Below are positions 52,580-62,248 of a stretch of DNA of 64,000 nt, one piece after another. The notes beneath the pieces were generated by a model, which was not told the DNA's origin, did not search any database, and saw only the letters and a list, made by a program, of their open reading frames with translations. Numbering within the stretch: the stretch's first letter is position 1; every line of letters starts with the position of its first letter. Source of the stretch: Rebecca billardiae RCC1528 (Eukaryota > Haptophyta); contig OZ251230.1 of NCBI GenBank assembly GCA_965240325.2, forward strand, positions 1,922,001 through 1,986,000. Direction: 5' to 3'. The position numbers and the translations under genes are program-made.

Positions 52580-53187
52580 GCTGCCGTGAGGCGTGACATG
52601 GTCATGGCGTGCGTATCACGTCGATGCATGAATGGAATACAAGTTCCGTCAGAAATACCCGCGTCAATATGCATTTACCCATGTTTCGGATTTCGGTCAG
52701 ATTTCTGTATGTGTCACTTATAAAAATTGAGCCTGAAACATATTGGGAGGTGGGTGTATGCTCAATGTCGCTTTGAAGTCATCAATCCGGGGTCGGGAGG
52801 GACCCGGCTATATGGTCCGCTCGAGTGACTTCGACTCGGTTCTCAGAATGCCCGCCACTGGCAGGGGTCAACCGAATCCGGAGCCAATTATAGTACGGTA
52901 ACGGTTAGCAGCCCGGTGCTATTACACTTACAGTACTAGTTAGTTCACTGTAACTGTGTTCCGCAGACCCGCACGGCTCCGAGACACGGCAGACTGTGAC
53001 TGTGCCGACGTTGTCGTCTGTCTGTTTCATCAAGTGTAACAGCCTCTGTAGGTGATGTACTGAATAATAACGGCGGTGTCTCGGCCTGGCAGCGCAGTAC
53101 TTAGCGTTAGACCGAATAGACGATTAAGAATTATGACGCCATTATAACTATTAACTGGTGCTGACACTTGACAGTCAGACCATCAAG
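52580..53187. other. AT-richer intergenic stretch
   Basis: No gene. 52858-52890 is a dispersed repeat shared with 51608-51640. The rest has near-even base composition, unusual for this window, but shows no feature I can name. Confidence 0.5.
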
Positions 53188-54147
53188 TCATGGAGGCCTC
53201 GGGAGATCGGTGCGTGCCCGGTGCCAACGCGGAGAGCGCGCGGCCACCGGAATCGGCGAGTCGCCGCGCATGATCGCGTGCGTGCCCGCCGGCACGATCG
53301 AGCGCTTCGCCTTTCCCCCGTAGCGGAATGAGCGATTCGGCGTGCGTCGCCTCCGCACGCGCGCGCAGCGCGCGGGAGCCGCTGCAGCCAGTGAGCGTCG
53401 CGGCTTGTGGGCCTCCTCCGACAACGTCTGGCGCGGCTCCGGAGTCGACGGCTCCGGTTCCCCCTCCGCGCGCAGACGGCGCCGCTCCGGAGTCGACGGC
53501 TCCGGTTCCTCCTCCGCGCGCAGACGGCGCCGCTCCGGAGTCGACGGCTCCGGTTCCTCCTCCGCGCGCGGGCGGCGTCGCTCTGGAGTGAGCGGGCGGT
53601 GCGTGGGTGGCGGCACATGGCGGTAGATCTCGCAGCGCGCGTCCCAGCGCTCGTCGAGCAGTGGCTGCGGCACGTGCAGCTCGAGCTGGAGGGCGTATCC
53701 CGCATCGCCAAGGTCCGCCGGGACGAGCCTAGTCGGCGAGGGCTGCTCTCCTGACATCCGTGCCGCGCGCTCCTTGGGGTTCCTCCAGCGCGGCGTGCGC
53801 GGAGAGCGCGCCGGCTCGCGTGCGCTTCTCGCGAGGGCCCATGCGGTGAAGCAGTCGCGCTGCAGGTGTCGAGCGTGCGCTCTGGCGCGCTGATCAGCAT
53901 CCTCGATGCGCAGACCGATCCGGAGGAGGAGCGCCTCAGGTGCCGAGCGGCGCGCACTGGCCCATGCCGCAAAGCACTCACGTCGCAACCGCTGCGCGTG
54001 GGCGCTGGCTCGCCGATCGGCCTCCTCGATGCGCAGACCAATCTTTGCCAGGAGAACGTCGGCATCATCGCGAGCCCCAGCGGCTCTCCTCGCGGGCTTT
54101 GCGCGCGGCTTGAGCCAGTTCATGAGCGTCGCGTGGAGGAGCCACAT
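53188..54147 (-). CDS. Unknown protein with two SFI1-like helical repeats and a 16-aa repeat tract
   Basis: 319 aa. Two 36-residue helical repeats at about 31-66 and 71-106 share LLxxIGLRIExAD-RA-AHA and end (E/D)CF(A/T)AWA-AR. The terminal CFxAW pattern recalls SFI1/centrin-binding repeats, but two copies are too few for a firm call. A middle region (residues about 133-180) is less repetitive (DLGDAGYALQLELHVPQPLL). Three tandem copies of a 16-aa unit (PERRRLRAEEEPEPST; 48 bp) follow, then an Arg-rich basic tail. The same 48-bp periodicity opens frames on the other strand, which I discount. A foldback element begins 76 bp upstream of the ATG. Function unknown. Confidence 0.55.
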   Translation of the reverse strand: MWLLHATLMNWLKPRAKPARRAAGARDDADVLLAKIGLRIEEADRRASAHAQRLRRECFAAWASARRSAPEALLLRIGLRIEDADQRARAHARHLQRDCFTAWALARSAREPARSPRTPRWRNPKERAARMSGEQPSPTRLVPADLGDAGYALQLELHVPQPLLDERWDARCEIYRHVPPPTHRPLTPERRRPRAEEEPEPSTPERRRLRAEEEPEPSTPERRRLRAEGEPEPSTPEPRQTLSEEAHKPRRSLAAAAPARCARVRRRRTPNRSFRYGGKAKRSIVPAGTHAIMRGDSPIPVAARSPRWHRARTDLPRPP

Positions 54148-54222
54148 TTGGCCGACGAAGCGGCCAAAGCGGGTGATTCCGCGGACGCGCCGGAAAGGTC
54201 GCCGCCGCGCGTCGACGGGTCT

Positions 54223-57200
54223 CCCCCCCCCAAGAAGGGCTCAGCCCTCGATTTGCGCGCGGGACGCGCGCCGTCGAAGTCGCGCTTTCGCCGCTTCTGA
54301 AAAGCGCCGTGGTACCTTTCCGCGCGCTGCCGCGCCAGTGGGCGCACAGTGGCGGCCGCGCGCCGCCGCGCGGGCCGCAGCCTCGCGGCCACTGGCGCCA
54401 CCGCGAGGCCGCGCGCTCGGGCGGCGCGGGCTGCCAGCCGCGCGTAGGAGCCCGCCGCGCGCGCTCGGCCCGGCTCGCGGCCTGCTCGCCGCCCGTGCGC
54501 TCGGCACGCGGCCGGCGCGACCCGGGCGGCGCGGCGCGCGAGGTTCGCGCGCCCGCTCGGCGGGCGCGTGAGCGAGTCGAGCGCGTTCGGTCGGCCGCGC
54601 CTGGGCGAGCGTGTCCGCCACAGGCTGTAGCGAGCCGGGCTCCCTCGCCTCGACGCCCGAGGCGGTGCGCCGCGCGCGTTCTGTGCCGGTCTGCGGCGGC
54701 GCAGCGGCTGCGCTCGCGCACGGACGGCCGCTGGGCTTGGATGGGCGCTCTCGAGCGCGTTTGGCGGCGGATCCCGCGCGGAGGGCTGGGGCAGGCACGG
54801 CAGTCCGCTCTGTCCGCGCCCGGCCCGCCTCGTGACGGAGGCCTTGCCCATCGACCGCTCGCGCGCCTCGCCGCCGGCGCTCGACCGGAGTCGGGCGTGG
54901 GCCGCACGCGCCGCGCGCGCCGCGCGCCCGCCCGGTCGGCCCATGAAGGCGATGCGATGTGCTCTTCACATTGCCTGGCTCCCGCGTGCGCTGGCTGGTC
55001 GCACGCCTTCCTGGACGTCGCCTTTGGCGCGCCTCGCTCCAGCATGCGCGCGTGTGTCGCTGTGCACGCCGTGGACACAGGTCAGAAGTGTTGCAATCGT
55101 GAGCGGAGCTTAGCCCGTGGGCTGCACGCAGCTCGCCCCGTGCCTGATTTAATCGCTGGGCGCGCGAGAGGCTGTGCCACACACATCCAGGTGTGCGCCA
55201 GTAGATAGCACGTGGCTGCGTCCAACACGTCTAGGCGGAAGGTCGGGTGAGTCTAACAACTTGAGGCGGCGACCCGAGTACCTGACAACAACGACGGCCG
55301 AGCCCGTGGTGCACACGCCAGCTGAGACTCTCTGGCTGACAGGTCAGAGCCGCCATCACCGATGCCGTGCCCGCTCCGGTGCGGCTAGGCACATCACCGA
55401 GCGAACATGCGCCATCACGGTGTGCCCGAGGCAGGTCCGAGGCAGCCCACCATGCTGGCCGACATCATCTCGGGCTCGGCACCGCAGGACAGCAGCCGCT
55501 GGCCGAGCAGAGGCACTCGCGTGGCCCATAGTGTGCTCGCAAGTTCGCTCGGCCCATCAGGCGCTGCCTCCCGAGGGCGAGATCGCGGTGGGCCACCGAC
55601 CGTGCGCGCCGGCCAACCTTGCCTCAATCGCCAAGCGCAAGCACCCCGCCATCTGCTGCCGCTGCAGAGGCGCGCTGAGGGCGCTAGCCAGCCTGTGTGA
55701 CCGTCTGTCAGACAGAGGCATCATTGGTGACTGCTCGTGTAGCCGTGCCATCCAGAGTGCACTTAAGTGGGGCGAAATGCTGGTGGTCAGGCGGTAGAGG
55801 CTGTGCCCCGTGTCACACGCGGACGTCGCAGTGCGAAAGAGCACGCCGAGGCGGCGCTGCAGGTAGCGAGTGCGGTTGAGAATCATGCCCGATTGACACT
55901 GCTGCCTGTATTGTCAGCGTTGCTTGCAGGAAGGGCTGGCTGCAGGTGCCACCCAGCCCACCGGCCGGCCAACCGCTGTCGCCACCACTATCGCCGCTGG
56001 CATGCCCGCCACCATTACCGCCACCGTCTCCGCCGCTAAGCCCGCCGCGTAGAACGCGGCCGTCGCCGCCGCCACGCCCGCCACCGAGCTCGCAGCCGAG
56101 CCCGCAGCCATCACCGCCACCGTCGCCCCCTCCTCCCAATCCGCCGCCGAGCCCACCGCAGATCCCACTACCACCATCGCTACCACCATCACCGCCTGCG
56201 TCGTCACCACCTAGTCCGCCGCCGTCATTACCGTCATCATCACCGCCCAGTCCGCCGCCGAGCCCAGAGCGTCGTCGCCGCCATCGTCTCTGCCACCATC
56301 GCCGCTGCCCAGCCAGTCTCAGGGTACACGCAGCCGTCATCGCGCGGTCGTCGTGCAGTATTCAAGTTCAACGACACTGCTACATCAGCGGGCCGGATGG
56401 CGATCCCAGGTGCGCATGGCAACGGATGTCAAGCAATGTCGTCCGCTCAGCAGGTGTACGTTCCCTACATCCATGCTGCTGCTCGGGCTCTGGCGAGTCT
56501 GGCAGACCTGTCGGCACTGCACACGCGCGGGCTCGCGCGTGCACACGCGCGGGCTCGCGCACACAGTAGCAGACTAAGTGCAGCACTGCTGAGTGAACAG
56601 CACGCGCACAGCCATGGGCACGGTATGCCTAGCACGGCCGTGAGACGGGCGGGCACGGGTGCGCTGGGGCGGCCCAGGCTGCATCAACTGCCCCCGTCGC
56701 TCGCCAACACTCTAGCTGGGCCTGCTAGCTCAGCTTGTGTTCATGCGCTGCCGGCGCTCAGTCGGCTCGGCACAGTCACTGCAATGGGCAATAGCGCTTT
56801 GTGCCCTGCCGGCCCCGCCTGCTGGCGCTGCGCCAAGGTCAGCACAGTGGTGGGCCCATTGGGCGCGGACAGCAGCACGCGCCGCGCGTCTCATGTCTGT
56901 GACCGCTGCCAGTTCGGGCACTCAAAGGGCCGCAGCCAGTGGACGGTCCAGACCCCGCATGAGCGCTGAGCAAGGCGAGGAACGAGTGCGACCGGCTGAG
57001 CAGAGATGCCAGCTGAACAGTAGGCTGCTGCAACTGCATTGCCCTCGCGTGCCGCTGGATGCCGCGCTGCCTTCGTGGGCCGACCGGGCGGGCGCGCGGC
57101 GCGCGCGGCGCGTGCGGCCCACGCCCGACTCCGGTCGAGCGCCGGCGGCGAGGCGCGCGAGCGGTCGATGGGCAAGGCCTCCGTCACGAGGCGGGCTTGG

Positions 57201-57795
57201 CGCGGACAGAGCGGACTGCCGTGCCTGCCCCAGCCCTCCGCGCGGGATCCGCCGCCAAACGCGCTCGAGAGCGCCCATCCAAGCCCAGCGGCCGTCCGTG
57301 CGCGAGCGCAGCCGCTGCGCCGCCGCAGACCGGCACAGAACGCGCGCGGCGCACCGCCTCGGGCGTCGAGGCGAGGGAGCCCGGCTCGCTACAGCCTGTG
57401 GCGGACACGCTCGCCCAGGCGCGGCCGACCGAACGCGCTCGACTCGCTCACGCGCCCGCCGAGCGGGCGCGCGAACCTCGCGCGCCGCGCCGCCCGGGTC
57501 GCGCCGGCCGCGTGCCGAGCGCACGGGCGGCGAGCAGGCCGCGAGCCGGGCCGAGCGCGCGCGGCGGGCTCCTACGCGCGGCTGGCAGCCCGCGCCGCCC
57601 GAGCGCGCGGCCTCGCGGTGGCGCCAGTGGCCGCGAGGCTGCGGCCCGCGCGGCGGCGCGCGGCCGCCACTGTGCGCCCACTGGCGCGCAGCGCGCGGAA
57701 AGGTACCACGGCGCTTTTCAGAAGCGGCGAAAGCGCGACTTCGACGGCGCGCGTCCCGCGCGCAAATCGAGGGCTGAGCCCTTCTTGGGGGGGGG
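54223..57795. repeat. 3.6-kb foldback element with 730-bp near-perfect arms
   Basis: Arms 54223-54952 and 57066-57795 are the same length and nearly identical. The outer ends are C-runs (G-runs at the right) followed by aagaagggctcagccctcga. The 2.1-kb spacer is not duplicated. Long frames in the arms are mirrored Arg/Ala-rich translations of GC-rich DNA and are not genes. The element occupies the space between two divergent genes (starts 54147 and 57985). Confidence 0.9.
55946..56290 (+). CDS. Proline-rich (SPPP) reading frame in the foldback spacer
   Basis: About 115 codons of Pro/Ser-rich sequence (PPSPPLSPPRRTRPSPPPRP and similar) built on ccgccacc-type triplets. Hydroxyproline-rich glycoproteins and pherophorins of algae carry such linkers, so this may be a captured linker exon. 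It may equally be simple-sequence expansion. The frame runs on to 56569 with ordinary noise composition. No flanking domain is visible. Confidence 0.28.
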
Positions 57796-57984
57796 AGGTC
57801 GTTCGGGTCCGGATCCAAGAAGCTGTTTCGCTGAGCGCAAACGGTCATTCTTGGAAGCCTCGGCTGTGCATCCGGTGAAAATTCCCCCTTTACCCCCATA
57901 TTCCTTTGCTGTGACTCTGTGAGGCTGTGACTGAAAAGTCCGGCCGCGAGCCGCTTGAGCCGGCCCGGGCGGGAGGAATTCAGC

Positions 57985-59663
57985 ATGGGCGGCATGGCGC
58001 GCGTGACGGCCAGGCGGAGAGTGGGCCAGCCCCCCTTTTGCCTGGCGACGGCCTTGCTGGCGCTCTGGGCGCTCGCGGCGATCGTGCTGTGGCCAAGCGT
58101 GCCCGAGCAGCTCGTCGAGACATCGTCCTGCGTGCCGATCGAGCGCGTGCTCTGGGCTCCACACGTCGTCACCGCGCACTTTGGCGTCACGCCCGCGCTC
58201 GTGCGCGTCGACCGGTCGGGCAAGATCGGCGCGGTGCAGGCGGCGTCGTTGCGCGAGGCGGAGCAGTACGGGCGTGAGCACGGCCTCCCCGTCGAGCCGC
58301 ACCCGGGCGTGACCATCTCGCCGGGCGTCATCGACGCGCGCGTGCAGCTCTCCACGCCCGGCCGCGACGCGTCGAGCTTCTACCACGCGACGCGCGCGGC
58401 GGCTGCGGGCGGCGTGACGACGATCATCGACGGCCCGTTCGGCTCGAAGCCGGTGGCGACGGACAAGCACGGGCTGCAGATGCACATGCGCGCCGCCGCG
58501 ACCGACCGCCTCTCCGTCAACGTCGGCTTCAAGGCGGGCATCTCGCCCGCGAGCGCACGAGACCCGCTCGCCCTGTTCGCTCTGGCGAGCGCGGGCGCGC
58601 TTGGCTTCTATGCCGTGATCTCGCCGGTGCACGAGGAGGTGGGCGTCGACCCGCTGGACATGGACGGGCTCATGGCCGCCGCGGAGACCGTCGCGCGCAC
58701 CGGCGTGCCGCTGCACGTGCGCGCCGAGCTCGGCGACGAGCAGACGCTGATGCAGACGCAGACGCAGGCGGTGAGGCGCGCCTGTGCCGCGCGCGCGCGC
58801 GACGCGCTCGGCGGGCGCTCTGACGCGTGCGTGGGCGCGTGCGCCCGCCCCCGGCCCCGCAGGTGTTCGAGTACGAGGCCGATCGCAACGAGCACGTCAC
58901 GCACTTCCGCACGCGCCCCGGCGAGTGGCAGGCGGCGGCGCTGCGCGGGCTCGCCGAGGTTGCGCGAGCGGTGCCGTCGTTGCGCTTGCACGCAGCCAAC
59001 GTGGTGTTGGCCGATTCGGACGCGACGGAGGCGCTCGCCGCGGCGCGCGCCGCGGGCGGGCCGCGCTTCAGCGCGGACACCACGCCGCACTACCTCGCCC
59101 TCGACGCGTTCGGCGTGCGCACCGGCGACACCCGGCTCAAGGCCGAGCCGGCGGTGCGCGACGAGGAGAACCGGGAGCGGCTGTGGGCCCTCTTGGCAGG
59201 CGGCCAGCTGGAGATGGTCTCGAGCGACCACGCGCCGTGCGTGGAGGAGCTGCGGGCCGGCGGGGACTTCCTCGCGGCGTGGGCGGGCGTGTCCGGCCTG
59301 CAGTTCCTGCTGCAGGCGACGTGGACGGAGGCGCGGCGACACGGGCACGACGTGGCCAGGCTGGCGCGCTGGCTCTCCGAGAAGCCCGCAGAGTTGGCCG
59401 GAATACGCGGCAAGGGGCGCATCGAGGTGGGCGCCGATGCCGACCTCGTGCTGTGGGACCCGACCGCGCGCGTGCGCCCGCCGCACGCCGAGTACCACCG
59501 CGTGCCCGGCCAGTCGCCCTGGGCCAACGTCACCCTGTACGGCCGCGTCGAGGAGACGCTGGTGGGAGGCGTGCCCGTCTTCTCGCACGGCCGGCACACG
59601 AGCCGCTTCTGCGGCGCCGTGCTGCTCGGCCACTCGGCGCACACGGCCGGGGCGACGTGGTGA
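57985..59663 (+). CDS. Allantoinase/dihydroorotase-like pseudoenzyme with N-terminal membrane anchor
   Basis: Exons 57985-58770 and 58863-59663 flank a 92-bp intron (GCG|gtgagg ... ccgcag|GTG); 528 aa. A transmembrane segment lies at about 18-37 (FCLATALLALWALAAIVLWP). The amidohydrolase core is clear: SPGVIDARVQLSTPGRD, RAAAAGGVTTIIDGPFGS, FSADTTPHYLAL, MVSSDHAPC and GKGRIEVGADADLVLWDP, the order seen in allantoinases. Key metal ligands are changed. The family D-x-H-x-H is D117-A-R119-V-Q121, the carbamylated Lys position in GF(K) is Tyr209, and the next His is Arg246 (LHVRAE). The His of TPHY and the Asp of SSDHAP remain. A binuclear metal centre seems impossible, so it is probably not a hydrolase. 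An upstream in-frame TTG (57955) exists, but the ATG at 57985 is preferred. Confidence 0.84.
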
Positions 59664-59967
59664 CGCCCGACGCGCGCTGGCGGGCGCCGCCGTCCGCTCG
59701 ATGATGCTGCCGATCGTCTGCTAAGCAGCAGCACTCTCAGACGGGCGGGCTCGCCGCCCGGGCGGCGATCGCCTTGTCACAATGGCTGACAGCGATGCCG
59801 GCCACCGGTCGTGACTCGAGGTGCCTGTCAGCGCCTCAGCGGCGGCGTTTTGGTGAGCGCTCACCGCTCAAAGCCCAGTGGCAGTTCTTTATTGACTTCC
59901 GGCGCAGTGCTTGCTTCCCCGTTTTCAGTTTGGCTGCTGGCTGGCGGCGGGCGGCACCGCGGCAGTG

Positions 59968-61608
59968 ATGAGGGCGCGCTTCCTCGCCAGCGAGTGGTGC
60001 GCCTACTCGACGGTGCGGCTTGTGCGCATCCACGACCCGAAGCTGGCGGTGCTGCACTACGCATTCCAGCTCTGCGTCCTCGCGTACGTGCTCGCCGTCC
60101 CTCTCTGGCTCAACAAGGGTTACCTCGTCACCGACGCGCCGACCGGCGCGGTCCGCATGAACCTGCTCAAGCCGTGCGCGCCGCCGTTCGAGGAGTGCCA
60201 CTCGCAGTGGCAGCAGCACGCGACACCGGCGTCGGAGCTCGCGTACTGCGTCGTGCCCGACGCCGAGGCGCAGGACGAGCGCGGGCCGCGCCTGCCCTGC
60301 CTCTACCTGGACCAGTTCGACGCCGTGTGGCCGCCGTCCGTTGGCGCGAGCGCGTTCGTCACGACGCGCGTGTCGGAGACGAACCAGAGCCGGCACTGCA
60401 GCGTGCGCGACTACGCGTGCGAGTTCACGCCGCGCACGAGCTCGAGCCCCGCCAACTCGTACTTCGTCGCCGACGTGGACGCCTTCACGCTCCGCGTCGA
60501 CCACGCGGTGCGATCGGCCAGCCTCGGCCTGCGCACGGTGAGCGCGCAGCGGCTGCGCGGCGACGTGGTGCGCTGCGTGAGCGGGACGGCGTGCTCGCCG
60601 GTGAGCCCCTCCCACTGGGAGGTTGTGCACGAGTTCGTCCCCGGCGAGCCCGACATCCTGCCGCTCGGCTCGCTCCTGGCGACCGCGTCGGTCGGCGACG
60701 AGGTCGGCGCGTCCCTCGACGACGCGGCGGCGGACGACGACTCGGGCGCGTCGCTGCGGCACGAGGGCGTGGTACTGATGCTGTCGGTGCAGTACGACAA
60801 CACCGGCACGCTGATCCCCGGCTCCGGCCCGCGGCACACGCTCTTCGGCGACCCGAACGACAATATCCGGTACCGCTGGCGGCTGAGGCTGCTGCCGGAG
60901 CTCAGGTTCAAGGTGGAGGAGGCGGCGGGCGCGGGCGCGGCCGCCGGCGCGTTTCCGTCGCTCGGCGCGGCGGGGGCGGCGCTCCGCGTCGTGCGCTCGC
61001 GCCACGGCGTGCTGATCGTCGTCGTGCAGACGGGCACGCTCGGCGCCTTCTCCTTCTCCGCGCTGCTGCTGCAGCTCACCACGTCGCTCACGCTGCTCGC
61101 GCTCGCCACGTTCGTGGTTGACACGATCGCGTGCTACGTGCTGCGCGAGCGCCGGAGGTACCGCGGCGCAAAGTACCTCGTCGCGCGCGGCGGCGGGCAC
61201 GCGGGCTGCGCGGGCGGCGGCGCCTCGGGCACGACGCAGCTCGCCGACGACGGAGCGCGCGGCCGCGCCGCGCGCTCGGCCGAGCAGCACCACAGCGCGC
61301 TGCTGCAGCAGGCCGACAACTACGCCGAGTACATTGGCTATGGCTCGGCGGATGATGGCGGAGGGCCCTTGCCCGCGATCGTGATCTCCAACTCGACGCT
61401 CGCGGCGGCGGAGTCGTGGACGCAGTTCCCGGAGGTGGAGCACTCGCCGGGCCCGTGGTCGCCGCCTCGTGACAGCCTGCTGGACGTACTGGAGCCTGGA
61501 CGCGGCGCTGCCGCAGGGGGCACGGCAGCCACCGGAGCCGCCGCGGCAGGCACCTCGTCCGCAGCGCCGCATCTGGGCCATCTGTCGTCTTCGCATCCGC
61601 AGCAATAA
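59968..61608 (+). CDS. P2X-type ATP-gated ion channel
   Basis: A 546-aa single-exon protein with P2X topology: short N terminus, TM1 at about 28-48 (VLHYAFQLCVLAYVLAVPLW) preceded by RLVRIHDPKLAVLHY, a ~310-residue cysteine-containing ectodomain, TM2 at about 362-391 (TTSLTLLALATFVVDTIACY), and a cytosolic tail. RHGVLIVVVQTGTLGAFSF just before TM2 corresponds to the conserved (R/K)(Y/H)GI-x(n)-TG-x-FS stretch. The trafficking motif YxxxK is present right after TM2 (YRGAK, 398-402). The ectodomain has eight cysteines. Which Lys/Arg bind ATP cannot be assigned by eye. The tail (about 150 residues) is Ala/Gly-rich with YAEYIGYG. In other protists P2X channels act at contractile vacuoles or plasma membrane. 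The frame opens earlier, but the ATG at 59968 is the first that fits. Confidence 0.87.
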   Translation: MRARFLASEWCAYSTVRLVRIHDPKLAVLHYAFQLCVLAYVLAVPLWLNKGYLVTDAPTGAVRMNLLKPCAPPFEECHSQWQQHATPASELAYCVVPDAEAQDERGPRLPCLYLDQFDAVWPPSVGASAFVTTRVSETNQSRHCSVRDYACEFTPRTSSSPANSYFVADVDAFTLRVDHAVRSASLGLRTVSAQRLRGDVVRCVSGTACSPVSPSHWEVVHEFVPGEPDILPLGSLLATASVGDEVGASLDDAAADDDSGASLRHEGVVLMLSVQYDNTGTLIPGSGPRHTLFGDPNDNIRYRWRLRLLPELRFKVEEAAGAGAAAGAFPSLGAAGAALRVVRSRHGVLIVVVQTGTLGAFSFSALLLQLTTSLTLLALATFVVDTIACYVLRERRRYRGAKYLVARGGGHAGCAGGGASGTTQLADDGARGRAARSAEQHHSALLQQADNYAEYIGYGSADDGGGPLPAIVISNSTLAAAESWTQFPEVEHSPGPWSPPRDSLLDVLEPGRGAAAGGTAATGAAAAGTSSAAPHLGHLSSSHPQQ

Positions 61609-62248
61609 CATCGGCGGTTGAGCCTGGCACGTGCTAGGAGTATATGTCGTGATATATGATGATATATATACGGCTATAGCAGGCACCGCCGCGCCAATAA
61701 TTCGCGTAGTCGTCAATAATAAATAACTCAGTCGCATTATTTATATAAATATATATATTATATTTATATAGTAATAATAGTATAACTCAGCGGCCGTCAC
61801 CATCGGCATCGTCATCGTGATCGAGTACGTCCGTCAAGCCTCAAGGCTACTTCGGACTGCTAGCTAGTCAAGACCGTCATCATGTCGTCGGCGTCGTGTC
61901 ACGATACTGCTGGCATCGCGACGATAAGCTTAGCCGGGCAGTAATAATAAGCAGGCCTATTATAAGGGCCAGTACGTATTCTATTCAGCAGTAGCAGTAA
62001 GCCGTCGCCCCGCGGCCCGCCCCGCAGCCCGGGCCGGCCGGCGGATTGGCGCGGCAGTCACTCGGTCCGCGCGGCGGGAGCGGGGCGGACGTGAGCCACG
62101 ACTGGGCCCTGGGGCCCTGGCACAATAAGGCGGACGACGAACTGCGATGATGCGTAGTAGTCACTGTGTTGATGCTGCTGCTGCCTGATGATGAAGCCTG
62201 ATGAGTGAATATCACTATCAGTGATGATGACGTGATGACGATGCCGAT
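61609..62248. other. AT-rich intergenic stretch
   Basis: Contains ta-rich tracts (61640-61680 and 61735-61785, nearly pure A/T) between the convergent P2X (+) and OTU-like (-) genes, presumably their 3' regions. No gene. Confidence 0.55.

Noticed and set aside
54065-55208. Long Arg/Ala-rich frames of 300 or more codons on both strands, mirrored at 56737-58355
   Set aside because: They lie in the inverted arms, are open on both strands and in several frames, and show no protein-like composition.
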